Shown here piece by piece: positions 50,045 to 61,000 of a stretch of DNA of 64,000 nucleotides. This stretch comes from Rhizopus arrhizus. Lineage: Eukaryota > Mucoromycota > Mucoromycetes > Mucorales > Rhizopodaceae. Within the stretch, counting starts at the first letter, position 1, and each line of letters begins with the position of its first letter. A program made the position numbers and the translations under genes. The notes beneath the pieces are model-generated. The model did not search any database. It was not told where the DNA came from and worked only from the letters and a program-made list of their open reading frames with translations. The DNA is taken from contig JAKZZE010000008.1 of assembly GCA_024220505.1 (NCBI GenBank), forward strand, positions 930,001 to 994,000. The letters are read 5' to 3'.

Positions 50045-51427
50045 ATGGAAAGCCCTAAACAAGAAGATCGACCCATGGAGCATGATCCATCCGATATGGA
50101 GATCGAACAAGCAAGTCAAGACCCCTCTCTTACTGAAGATGGCTCTGAAGTAACCCCAAAAATAAATGCCAATGCGCATGAAATTACCTCTGATCATGAT
50201 GACATTGATGCTGAAGTTTCAAAACTCATAAGGTATAAAAAGGAAGAATCTGCTCGGTTATATCAAAAACATATAATGGCTGGTGAAGAAGAACAAGCAG
50301 ACTTGGCGTTTAAGAAAATGAGAAAATATGGTGCACAGTTGCTTGCTCTCTCTGGTAAATTTGTTTCTCCTGTAATCACTCCTGTCAAGAAGGAAATTGG
50401 TTTGCGTTTGACCCAAAATGACATACCCAAGTTTCAACTCTCTTCTTGGCCTGATATCCCATTTCCTGGTGAGAAATGTTACGAATCTGTCGAACACTTT
50501 TTGCGGTCCTTTGAAAAGGTAATCTATTCTGCTGCCTTGGACATTCAAGAGGTTTGGCGCCGGTATCTCCCTGTTTCTTTGGCCTTCGACCATGATGATT
50601 GGATCGAAAAAGAGCTCAAAAGATGTGATACATGGAACACAGCTAGAATTGTCTTTACGAACAAATTCCTGACTGATAATGCTAGAACAGATGCTATGCA
50701 TCGTCTATTCACTATGACAATGAATAAAAATGAATCTGTCTCTTCGTATATGACCCGATTTTTAAGCACTTGTATTGAGGCTGGGGCAAATAAAAATGAT
50801 CCAATGGTGGCTGCTAGATTTAAAGCATCATTCTCTGAACCTGTTCTTGAGAAGTGTAAGACAGCTTTTGTTTTAAAAGAAAATAAGAACATACCATGGA
50901 CTGTAGAGAGAGCTGCTGAAATAGCAAGAAATTTGCTAGGAGATGACCCGAGAACATATTCAGGAGCATCCTATGCCAATGTCGCCAGTGGTAGTAAAAG
51001 AATCCACACAAATGCTGGTCCTTTCAGTGTTCAAAAAAGAAACAAAGGTCATGGTTCGTCTGGTGCTTTCTTTTGTTCAAGACATGGTGGTACAGCTGCA
51101 AATCACAATGAAGATGATTGCTATAGTAAAACAAAAAAGAAAAATGATGCTGCGTCGACCATAAACAACAAATATTATGGCAATAAAAATTTTCCTCATA
51201 AGGCAAGCACAAGTAAACCCTGTCGCTATTGCGGTAGAAGTTGGTCTCATGGCCATCATTGTCAAGAATATGCAGACTATAAAAGAAAACTTCATGTCGA
51301 TCCAAAAAATCCAAGAGATTCGGACAAGTCAATTTATGCCATTGTTCGTACTGCAAATGAAGAAAATGATCATGATCATGATATGACAGAAGCTGAAAAT
51401 CACTCATATGACTGTAAGGCATTATGA
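50045..51427 (+). CDS. Gypsy-2 gag (460 aa)
   Basis: ATG 50045. Acidic N-terminus, a capsid-like centre (RSFEKVIYSAAL ... TARIVFTNKFLTDNA ... SVSSYMTRFLSTCIEAG) and a Cys/His-rich end (FFCSRHGG ... DDC, and CRYCGRSWSHGHHC, a variant zinc knuckle). The stop TGA at 51425-51427 is in the same frame as pol, and is the only stop between them. Confidence 0.9.
   Translation: MESPKQEDRPMEHDPSDMEIEQASQDPSLTEDGSEVTPKINANAHEITSDHDDIDAEVSKLIRYKKEESARLYQKHIMAGEEEQADLAFKKMRKYGAQLLALSGKFVSPVITPVKKEIGLRLTQNDIPKFQLSSWPDIPFPGEKCYESVEHFLRSFEKVIYSAALDIQEVWRRYLPVSLAFDHDDWIEKELKRCDTWNTARIVFTNKFLTDNARTDAMHRLFTMTMNKNESVSSYMTRFLSTCIEAGANKNDPMVAARFKASFSEPVLEKCKTAFVLKENKNIPWTVERAAEIARNLLGDDPRTYSGASYANVASGSKRIHTNAGPFSVQKRNKGHGSSGAFFCSRHGGTAANHNEDDCYSKTKKKNDAASTINNKYYGNKNFPHKASTSKPCRYCGRSWSHGHHCQEYADYKRKLHVDPKNPRDSDKSIYAIVRTANEENDHDHDMTEAENHSYDCKAL
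51425..51427 (+). promoter_or_regulatory. In-frame UGA between gag and pol
   Basis: Gag (from 50045) and pol share one frame; TGA is the only interruption, followed by AATAAAAAAACT. Either a readthrough codon that sets the gag:gag-pol ratio, or a point mutation. Confidence 0.7.
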
Positions 51428-54400
51428 AATAAAAAAACTGAAGATGAAGATACTAATCCATTTAAACTTTTGACTCCTATATTAATAGAGGGCAAGAAAT
51501 TAATTGGAAAGATTGACACTGGCAGTGATATCACTTGTATATCAAAAATTTGTTTGAATAATAAATTGAATATTGACAAAGTGAATTCTGTAAATGGTTC
51601 TTTAAATTTTTTGTCTTCAGATAATAATTGTAAACGAATTGGACAAACTGATCCTCTCACTTTAACATATATGAATAACATCTCTTTTAAACATTCTTTT
51701 GAAGTTGTAAATTTTAATGAGACAATGAAACAAGAATTTGATGTCTTGCTTGGAACTGATGTTCTTGGAAAAATGAATATCGGTCTCACTGGGGTAGCAT
51801 ACAAGTACCCAGGTAATGAAGATGATTATTCAAATAGATTAAAAGAAGACGCACAATTCCTTAATATGAATTTTGACGCTAATAATGAGATTGAACCTAA
51901 CAACTCACCCTATGGTACCGAAGATCAACAAAAGCAATTCATGGCTTATATCCAGAGTGCAATTGATGACAACCAAAATATTCCTGCTGGATCTTTCTGC
52001 ACAGTACCAGAATCTGTAGTAGAGTTACCAATGGAAAAGGGAGCAAAGTCCTATAAGAGACAATACCCAATTGCTCACCGACAAATGCCTGAATTAGAAG
52101 AGCAAATAAATGAATGGTTAGAAGCAGGTATCATCAAAGAGAACCGCGCTAACACATCATTTAATAGTCCTTTATTAATGGTACCAAAGAAAGATGAGAA
52201 CAATGAGATAACGAGCCACAGAGTATGTTTAGATGTTCGTGGTATCAACAAACTAATCCCTGATGTCGTATATCCTGTTCCAAAAATAAGAAGCATATTT
52301 GACAACTTAGCTGGTGGTGAAGTATTCACTAAGATTGACTTGAAGAATGCATACAATAGTTTCCTTGTAGCCCCTAAAGATCAACACAAACTCTCCTTCC
52401 AATTTAAGAATCGAACATATACCTTCCAAGGATGTTGTTTCGGTCTAAAAACAGTTACTGCAATATTCTGTAAAGTGATGAAAATACTCTTTGCGGATAT
52501 GGATTTCATCGAGACCTATGTTGATGACTGTGTAATTAAAGGAACAGCTGAAAACCATGCTTCAAATGTAAAAAAAGTGATTGAACGATTAACTTCCGTC
52601 AACCTAAAAATCAATGTAAAGAAATGCAGTTGGTATCAACGATCAATCTATCTTTTAGGATTTGTAGTTGAAAGTGGTGGTATCATCAAAGTAGATCCAC
52701 GCCGCTTAACAAACATCGATAGTTGGCCTATACCACGCAATAAAAAAGAAGTAATGCGATTAATGGGCATTGTATCATATATGAGAGACTTTATACCTTT
52801 AATCTCTCGTGTAGCTGCACCTATCGACAGACTTCGTAATGATCCTGATGTAGAGAACAACTGGACACAAGAGCATACTGATGCATTCATTGCTTTGAAA
52901 GAGATTCTAAAATCAAAGACACTGTTGCACACTCCAGACTTATCCAAAAAATTCTATGTGGCTACTGATGCCTCACAATATGGTGTTGGTGCAGTATTGA
53001 CCCAAAGAGATGAGCTGAATAGAACTTTACATATTGCATTTGCATCTAAATCTTTGTCACCCTCTCAACGTAAGTGGAATACAACTAAACGTGAACTGTA
53101 CGCGGTAGTGTTTGCACTAGAAAAATATCGTGAGTTTTTATGGGGAAATAAATTTGAATTACGTACTGACCATAAGGCTTTAATGTATTTACATACCCAA
53201 GAACAAGCAAACCCTATGATGATAGGCTGGTTAGAAACTTTATTAGATTTCAACTTTGATGTGATTCACATACAAGGAATTCTCAATCAATTACCAGATT
53301 TACTTTCTAGACTTTATGAACCTTGCTTGAATAATGAGTTCATGCTGGGTGGGGGTGATGCTGCGCAAAAAGAAAATAAAAAAGAAAAAAAGGAAAATAA
53401 AAGTAAAAATAAAAATAAAATAAAAGTTAAAAGACAGACAAACTCTACAGCAAAGAGACACAACTTGATCTATAGTCAGGACAAGAAACTAAATGTGCTA
53501 GCTGTGAAAATAAAAAATAAAAAGTTTGCTAATAATCCCACAACTGACTATATGACTCCTCCACCTGAGAAGAGAGCACGTCTACTTGAAGATGCTCATA
53601 CCTTCGGACACTTCGGTAGTACGAGTATTGTGGAGCAGTTACATTCCCAAGGACTTCATTGGAATAATATTTATAAAGATGCTACTGAGACAATCAAATC
53701 ATGTATTGAATGCCAGAGACACAATGTAAGCAAGAAAGGTTATCATCCTTTAAAAAACATTCTTGCATATCTACCATTTGACCATATTGGAATTGATCTT
53801 TTAGGACCTTTACCTGTCACGGCAAATGAAAATGTCTATGTCCTTGTGATGATAGATGTATGTACCAGGTACATCATACTGCGTCCATTAAAAAATAAAC
53901 AAAGTGACACTGTAGCAAAAGAATTAATAAAAATCTTTGGTGACTATGGCATACCTAAAATTATTCAAAGTGATAACGGCAGAGAGTTTAAAAATAGCCT
54001 CATGCACTCATTATCCAAGCACCTAGGAATAGATCGCAGATACAGTACAGCCTTTCACAGTCGAGGTAATGGCGTGAGCGAGAGCGCTGTAAAGACGACA
54101 TTAAACACTATAAGAAAAATGGTTAATTCTAACAGCAATGATTGGGACGATGTATTGCCAATTGTCCAACTAGCGTCGAATTATAAAATAAGACACCGTT
54201 CAAAGAGTGCTCCATTTTCCTTGATGTTTGCTCGAAGACTTAATAGCTTTGAGGATTACAGTGATCAGAGTATAGCTGATAAGATTCCTAATAGACCTGT
54301 TACAGAACAAGAGCTGATTGAGAGAACTGATCGCATGTACCAGATAGTGTTTCCTGCCATTCGTGAAAGAACACAGAAGATCATAGAGGAAGCAAACAAG

Positions 54401-54979
54401 AGGTTCAATGACAGAAATATGATCATAGATCTTCCGAAGGATACTGCAGTTATGGTTAGATTACCAGGACGGACTAGTAAGTTGTCACCTCTTTATGAAG
54501 GGCCTTACATTGTCGTTCGAAAAACTCAAGGTGGTTCCTATGTCTTAAAAGATGAGCAAAATGAACTGTTACATCGTGAATATGTCCCATCAGAACTTAA
54601 GATAGTCTCTATTGACGAAACAGCTATAGAAGATGAATACTATGAAGTTGAGGATATTAGAGATCACAGAGGCGGTCCAGGACAAAGAGAGTACCTTGTA
54701 AAATGGGCTGGTTATGGTGAAAGAGAGAATACGTGGGAAAAAGCATCATCCTTCTCCAGCACAGTACCCATTGATAAATATTGGCTTAAGAGAAAAAAGT
54801 TGAAGGAATTAGAGCAAGCAAGAAAGCAAAAGATGATAGCTAACGAAATAGACTACACTAAAAAGACTTCTGCTAGACCTAATGTGACTGAAGAAAACAA
54901 GAATTATAAAAGAAAGGACATGGTACAAGATAGCACAGTCCTTAGAAAAAGTAAAAGAATAAGAAACAATAGAAACTAA
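51428..54979 (+). CDS. Gypsy-2 pol: protease, RT, RNase H, integrase, chromodomain
   Basis: Open from just after the gag TGA, with no good ATG near the protease, so it is probably made as a gag-pol fusion. Counting from 51470: protease KIDTGSDITC near 17; RT with YVDD near 350; RNase H ATDASQYGVGAVL near 498; integrase zinc module (HTFGHFG ... CIECQRH) near 708-745; catalytic IGIDLLG near 775, SDNG near 835 and SESAV near 870, with a D-35-E spacing; and a C-terminal chromodomain (VEDIRDHRG ... REYLVKWAGYG ... NTWEKASSF) near 1060-1105. Chromodomains direct such elements to histone-marked heterochromatin. All motifs are intact. Confidence 0.95.
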   Translation, partial: NKKTEDEDTNPFKLLTPILIEGKKLIGKIDTGSDITCISKICLNNKLNIDKVNSVNGSLNFLSSDNNCKRIGQTDPLTLTYMNNISFKHSFEVVNFNETMKQEFDVLLGTDVLGKMNIGLTGVAYKYPGNEDDYSNRLKEDAQFLNMNFDANNEIEPNNSPYGTEDQQKQFMAYIQSAIDDNQNIPAGSFCTVPESVVELPMEKGAKSYKRQYPIAHRQMPELEEQINEWLEAGIIKENRANTSFNSPLLMVPKKDENNEITSHRVCLDVRGINKLIPDVVYPVPKIRSIFDNLAGGEVFTKIDLKNAYNSFLVAPKDQHKLSFQFKNRTYTFQGCCFGLKTVTAIFCKVMKILFADMDFIETYVDDCVIKGTAENHASNVKKVIERLTSVNLKINVKKCSWYQRSIYLLGFVVESGGIIKVDPRRLTNIDSWPIPRNKKEVMRLMGIVSYMRDFIPLISRVAAPIDRLRNDPDVENNWTQEHTDAFIALKEILKSKTLLHTPDLSKKFYVATDASQYGVGAVLTQRDELNRTLHIAFASKSLSPSQRKWNTTKRELYAVVFALEKYREFLWGNKFELRTDHKALMYLHTQEQANPMMIGWLETLLDFNFDVIHIQGILNQLPDLLSRLYEPCLNNEFMLGGGDAAQKENKKEKKENKSKNKNKIKVKRQTNSTAKRHNLIYSQDKKLNVLAVKIKNKKFANNPTTDYMTPPPEKRARLLEDAHTFGHFGSTSIVEQLHSQGLHWNNIYKDATETIKSCIECQRHNVSKKGYHPLKNILAYLPFDHIGIDLLGPLPVTANENVYVLVMIDVCTRYIILRPLKNKQSDTVAKELIKIFGDYGIPKIIQSDNGREFKNSLMHSLSKHLGIDRRYSTAFHSRGNGVSESAVKTTLNTIRKMVNSNSNDWDDVLPIVQLASNYKIRHRSKSAPFSLMFARRLNSFEDYSDQSIADKIPNRPVTEQELIERTDRMYQIVFPAIRERTQKIIEEANKRFNDRNMIIDLPKDTAVMVRLPGRTSKLSPLYEGPYIVVRKTQGGSYVLKDEQNELLHREYVPSELKIVSIDETAIEDEYYEVEDIRDHRGGPGQREYLVKWAGYGERENTWEKASSFSSTVPIDKYWLKRKKLKELEQARKQKMIANEIDYTKKTSARPNVTEENKNYKRKDMVQDSTVLRKSKRIRNNRN

Positions 54980-55136
54980 AAAAAAAAAAAAAAAAAAAAA
55001 AAGTTCATGTAGCAGAGCGGCCGCTGACTTCATAAACTTGCTGAGCATCAAGATACATAAATTAACCAATAAGAAAATAACATTTAGTATCTGCATGAAT
55101 GCCGACCTGACTATTGTCAAGTCTGGGGGAGGATAA

Positions 55137-55596
55137 TGTTGTAAACATAGTTATTTTCTATATGATATCAGTTGTATTAAAATAAATAACGATACACAAA
55201 AGATTAAACTATGATTGAACAATTCCACACTTTTCCAAATTTAGAACAATAAGATCAATATCTGTCATCCTAGAGAGTCTAATCAATTGTCAACCCCAAA
55301 AGTAATTAGATCAAAGTTAATTGACTGGTTATTATTTCTATTGTTCAACTTCAGATGCATATATTAGAACATCGACAAGCTTTAGCTTAATCATTGGTTC
55401 TTCAGCACGACATCGTGACCGAGTCTATATCTTTTATATCTACGCTCACAAAGAATATAAATAGATGCCAACTTTTTATCCATAAAGCGAGGCCTTTTCG
55501 CAATATAAAGAAATCTGCAATAAAGAAGGATTTTAATTTTATATTGCTGCTATTGTTTTTTTGTTTAATTTTTTATTTAATCTTGCGATTAAAACA
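55137..55596 (+). repeat. Gypsy-2 3' LTR
   Basis: 460 bp, same as the 5' LTR by eye. The polypurine tract GGGGGAGGATAA lies just before it (55125-55136). Confidence 0.96.
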
Positions 55597-57098
55597 CTTT
55601 ACAAAGAAGGAACGAGCAACAGCAGGGCGAACAGACTCACGGATGTGCTGTAAAGCACGGACAAGGCGAGCTTGATGAACTTCGGTGCATTTGATAGCAC
55701 GGTCAGATCCAGATAAATCAGCAAACTTGGGATCACGCAAGAGATCAGGGTTCAAAGGATTGAATCCTTGAATTGGTTCGACCTTGGCTTTAGCAAAGGC
55801 AGCGAGCAGATCAGCAGTGTATTCTGTATGCACCAAAAGAGCAACCACTTGACGGTCAGGATAATGAACATCCAGCACACGAGCGTTGTTGATTTTGAGC
55901 TTGTGGAGCTTGCTGCGCAGACTGGATATAGGTTCACGGTAACGACTTGGCAAGTACACATACTCATAGTCATGATGAGCAGCGACAGGGACAAAGCGGC
56001 GGTGAATAGCTTCCATTTGACGAGCAGTAGTCTTGCGACGGCGTGTAGGTGCTTTGCTCTTTGGTGCAGGTGCGTCCTTACCTTTTGTAGCCACAGCAGC
56101 AAAAGAAAGTGGTTCAGTCGATGAAGTCAACGAGGCACTTGGGATAGCGTACTTGGATGCTTCTGTGCCTTGGGGCTCCTTTGTATCAAGAGTAAATGCT
56201 GGGATAGCATCAGTACAGATTTGGGCTTCAAGTTCTGCAATGCGCTGTTGTGCCAGGTCCAAGTCGGTGCGCAAACGTTTGTTTTCAGTCATGACTTCTT
56301 CAAGAGCATTCAAACGTTGGTTCAAAAAGCGGGTTTGATCTTGTTGCTGCTTTTGATATACTATAAACCAATCTGGAATACCAGATTGAGAGCTAAGATC
56401 AAGTATTTGAGTATCGCATAGAGCTAAAGGGTTCACTTCCCTGGTAAATAAAGGTTTGAGTGCGGAGTCATTCTGACTAAATGAAAAGTCTACAGGCTTG
56501 TCTAAACTGAGCTTGAAAGAAGAGGTGCTAGGATTCAAGTTCTTGTTCTTGTTCTTGTTCTTGATGATCTGACTACGGGTAGTAGGCTTGGTGATGGTCT
56601 TTTTAACATTCGTAGGAACGTAAGGTGGAGTTCTGTCAGCAATTGTGCGCTTGCTGGGAATTTCAATTGGTGTGCCCATAGGGTGTGCGGGCTGAACATG
56701 TGGTCCGGGTTGGACAACTGGTGTGTCCTTAGGGTGTGCGGGCTGAACAGCTGGTCCGGGTTGAACAGCTGGTCCGGTCTGGACAAGTGGTCCGGTCTGG
56801 ACACGCGGTGCGGACTGGACAAGTGGTGCCGGCTCGGACGTGCCATTGCCGCTCTGATCTTGAGAATTTTTTTCCATGAGAGATCTTGAAATGTCAATAT
56901 TCAAACGATTCGTATTTTGGATATAGCTTGACGAATACGCTTCTATTTGGGTTGTAGTTTGTAATAAAGTTGTTTTGGATGTTGTATCTATCTTGCTAAT
57001 GATGGATGGATGCGATTTAACAGATGGATGTAAAAGTTATTTGTGCGGATAAACGTTTAACCAGGTGCAAATTGGTGTAACGGTTAAGAACACGAAAG

Positions 57099-57803
57099 TG
57101 ACAGTTGCTAATATGTATGTTATGTCTAGTTTCGCTATACGGTGAAGTGATAACAGAAACCAATTAATAGAAGACTGTAAAGACTATTAATGTACAATAA
57201 CAACAAAGTTAACAATATAAACTAGTTCTTGACTTCAATTGCTTGAACGTGCAAAAAGAATTTACTCGGCACCCAAAATTAATTTTAGCGGGAAGAAAGC
57301 CTTTCGTTTATTACTTTACAACAATAGATACTTTGGAATACATATTAATATAAAGGTAATTGGGGAAAATATACAATTGTAAAGAGGATTATGGTGATTT
57401 TTGATAAATAAAGTATATGATGTATCAATTGAGTATTCGTCTTCATGTTGATTTTAATGGTGTTCTTTTCTGTTTAGTGTGCTGGCACATTGGGTGAATA
57501 ATGCGTCCAGAGATCGTCTTCTTGATGTATCCTATGAGGGATAGAAAATAATAGGTAAGAAAAATAATGTCGGCCAATTGTGACGTGTGTCTTTTCAATT
57601 CCCGATGCGGTGAAGCTGATTATTTTCCTTTCCCCTTATTTTCTTTTACATTTTCTTCAATAACGTCTGTTAGAGTTATCCAACCACACCGAAAAGCATA
57701 CCATTCGAATCGCCATGAAAAGGAGTATCTTTTGAATACAAAATAAGCTTTAAAAATCAAAAAGGAATCAAAGGCGATCATCGACCAAAATCCGACTTCG
57801 TCA
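57099..57803 (+). mobile_element. Solo LTR (705-bp family), clean copy
   Basis: TGACAGTTGC ... ACTTCGTCA with a 4-bp duplication AAAG (57095-57098 and 57804-57807). Second copy of the LTR at 26250-28561. It sits 10 bp upstream of a tRNA head, inside the 5' tip of L4. It differs from the first copy by only a few bases and shows the empty site of Tc1-D. Confidence 0.9.
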
Positions 57804-57813
57804 AAAGAAAGGC

Positions 57814-57828
57814 GCCCGTTTAGCACAG
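57814..57828 (+). repeat. tRNA-Thr head copy 6 (target duplication)
   Basis: GCCCGTTTAGCACAG between the displaced 5' tip of L4 and the 3' end of L5. Confidence 0.95.
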
Positions 57829-58033
57829 ATAAAAGATTTTTGTTTATTGAATGGCAAGGAGACGTTACAGTATGTGTCTCGCCATGAGGTGCAATAAATT
57901 TTAGAAAAGATAAAACAAGATAAAAGAGTAATAAGAGTTAAGAAATAAAAAATAAAAATAAAAACTAGACATAGCTAGAAAAAAAGAAAAGGCAAAGTAA
58001 ACAAAGAGAGATGTTGACGGCAATTAACAATCG

Positions 58034-61000
58034 TTAATCTTGTACTGATTCAAAGAACAAATAATCGACTGTACTTGACAGTGGCAGTGGGCGAATCTTG
58101 TCCAAGAAAAGAGAGCCAGATGTGTCGATAGACGATCCAACAAATGTGCCTTCGGGAAGGCAAATCTGTTCGATTTCAAGGAGGACTTGACAGACAACAG
58201 GCCACCAAAGGGACCAACGAGAGAACAGTGCTTGAGATGGATATGCTGGAAGTTTCCTTGGCAACATATTCAGAACATAATCCAAAGGATTGGGCTTGAT
58301 GTCAACAGGTAGATTCAATCTTTCAGCAACACGGAGACAGGACAAGAGATGAGTACGAGAGGCATGGATGGGACCACAGCTACAGTCGATAGGACGAGCA
58401 GGAAGCCACCCCATACGCCATCGAAGGATGCGACTACGGTCAGAGAGGAGCATTGAGATGAAGAACATCGCATCAATGCCGATACTTGGACGACAAGCAG
58501 AGAGGAGGACAGGTGGATCAGGACGATTCAAGATTCGATGCAGAAGGTCATTGCGGTAAGCGAGCACACCCTGCTTGACATGGACATCAGTAGAAAGATG
58601 TGCAAGGCGATCATCAACAGAAGTATACCCACCTGTATACTGAGGGTTCAACCATAGAGGGTTTTGCCTCAGCAATGCCGGCCATCGGAAACGGTTCTTG
58701 ATCGGTGCGGCAGCGACAAAGGGAACCAACTTGGCAAGCAGACAATCATCAGGAAGATGGTGGACACGGACAATCATCTTGAGTACCAAAGTATGGGCCC
58801 GCACATGCATCGATGGAGTACTTGTCAAGTGCTTGAACACCGTGGTAGAGGCACGAGGATGACCACCGAATGCCAAACGAAGACACTGATCTTGGGCGCG
58901 ATCCAGTAGAGCCAGTTGCTTTTGCAAAAAGGTGCAGATGCACAAACCATACTCGAATCTAGGTCTAATGAAGATAGTGTAGAGACGAGTAGCAGTAAGG
59001 CGAGAGAAGCCAGGAGAGCGGATACCGACAGGCAAAAGGAAGCGACGCATAGCAGAGACAGCAGAGGTAACATTCCGTTGGATCAGCAGACCAGTAGCGA
59101 TGGTGCCAGTATCATCAAATGGGACGCCGAGATAGTTGAAGGTAGATTGAATGGGAATGTCATCACCATACAACTTTAGCTGGGGACCACCAAGAGAGAA
59201 AGCAGAGTTGACCACCACACACTTGGCAGGATTCCATCGGTAACCCAAGGAGAAGGAGTGTTCTTCAGCTGCCTTGAGAAGACGAGGCATGACTTCTGGA
59301 GCACCTATAAGGACAACGTCATCAGCATATAGTAGACAGTTCAACCAGAGGCCATCGAATTCACGTTGTGGATTTGAGCTGTAATATCTTGCCGAGATTG
59401 GTAATCGAATAGAACGAAGCAGAGCTGGGAGGCTGTTGATGTAGATGGAATACAAGAACGGTGACAGGATTGAACCTTGAAGCACACCAGTTCTTGGCCA
59501 GAAGGCAGGAGAGGTAAAACCAGAAACCAAGACTTCTATACTTACTTTGTCAAACAGACATTGGAGTAGTCCAAGTAGAGCAGGAGAGATGTAGGTCTCT
59601 AGAGCACGCCATATGATTGCTCGATCAACGGTATCATAAGCAGACTTGATATCCAAGAAGGCCAAGACAGGAGATTCACCGTGATGATCAATAGCATGCT
59701 GTCGACAGAGCTCATTCAGACAGAGCGCTTGATCCAGAGCACTACGACTATGACGGAAGCCGCCTTGGACAGGGTCGAGTGGTGGAGCGGTGTCTTCAAG
59801 AGTTGTCTGCAAGCACAGTTCAAAGAGCTTTCGCAATACCGATGTCAGGCTGATCGGTCGATAGTTTGCTGGTTGCAGTGGATCACCCTTCTTGTAGATT
59901 GGGACCACTTGAGCAGTGCACCATGCAGCAGGGACAGCAGACCATATCCAGCACAGACGAAAGAGCAAGGTCAGGACAGGAACCAGATCATCAGCAATTG
60001 GCAATAGCATCTCTGTTCGTAAGTGATCACAGCCTGGAGCCTTGCGACGTGAGAGACGTTTGAGAAGTGCAGTGCGCACCGTTTCTATATCCACTGGACA
60101 CGGATCATCTTCAAGACAATGAGGACCGGAGGGGATCGGTGGTGCATTGTACCTAGTCGATGGTAAGGACGAGCCAGAGAATACTTGCTTCAAGTGATTA
60201 GCCATGGTTGTAGCCGCAACAGTGGGACCTTCCGGATGGGAATAAGAAGGAGCCAGTGTGCGATTGCGTCTAATTCTCTTGATAGTAGCAGTGGTGTCAG
60301 ACAGCGGACCAGAAGACAAAGTTTCGCAGAATTGCTTCCAAGTAGCACGACGACGACAGTACAGGGCACTTTTGAACCGCTGGGCAGCAACTTCATATTC
60401 TTGCCATCGAAGTACTTTGTTGATACCAACAGTTCTTTTCCACTTGCGACGGGCTTGTTCACGACGGTCAAACAGAGCTTGAAGATCATCAGTCCAGAAC
60501 CAGGCATTGCCAGAACCACGAGGCTTCTTTTGGCCGACAGAGTCATCCAGACAAGAATGAATGATGGAGGTCAACTCGTTGGCAAGGAGATCCATATCGG
60601 GTGCTGTGTTATTGGTAGATGATGCATATGTTGTCAAGCATTCACGAAACGGTTGGATACGGTCCCGGAAGAGGTCAACATAGAGGCAGTCAGGCTCGGT
60701 CAGTCTACTCAGATTCCACAAACGACGAGGATGAGCAGGTGGTGGCGGTGGTGGAGGCAGGACACAGGACAATGATACAGGATGATGGTCTGAACCAAGA
60801 GAGAGGTCTTCATGTACAAGCATCTTTGGATTCACCAGTTGTTGTGAACTGAGAAACAAGTCGATGACACTGTTGAAGTGTTCACCGGTAGTAGCATTGA
60901 CACGGCCTTGAGCACAATAGGTTGGGATACCATAGGCTAGTTGAGTATTCCAACATGTCATTCCATTCTCCAGGATCCAGCTGAACAACTTGATGCCACG

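Larger units (their letters stand above)
49538..55596 (+). mobile_element. Ty3/gypsy chromovirus gypsy-2 (6.06 kb)
   Basis: Two 460-bp LTRs, identical by eye, bracket gag and pol on the plus strand. A perfect 5-bp duplication CTTTA flanks it (49533-49537 and 55597-55601). Pol ends in a chromodomain, which places it among the chromoviruses. Confidence 0.97.
49368..56877 (-). pseudogene. L4 ORF1, split by gypsy-2
   Basis: The N-terminal part is 55602-56877 and the C-terminal part 49368-49537. Removing gypsy-2 and one CTTTA gives an open frame of 481 residues across FFVK-NWITLDQ. The N-terminal proline repeats are again arranged differently. Its stop overlaps the ORF2 start by ATGA. Confidence 0.92.
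45676..57813 (-). mobile_element. LINE copy L4, interrupted by gypsy-2 and a solo LTR
   Basis: L-family LINE with intact ORF2. ORF1 is split by gypsy-2 (49538-55596). The 5' tip is split by a 705-bp solo LTR (57099-57803); its last ten bases are 57804-57813. Removing the insertions gives about 5.37 kb. Confidence 0.93.

Noticed and set aside
55018..55026. NotI site AGCGGCCGC after a long A-run, possible vector or linker sequence
   Set aside because: It lies within gypsy-2 between pol and the polypurine tract, and the flanking sequence is continuous with the element; an 8-bp site alone is not evidence of contamination.
14817..57828. CRISPR-like array of spaced 15-bp repeats
   Set aside because: Spacing is 5-14 kb and the intervening units are retrotransposons; the repeats are target duplications.
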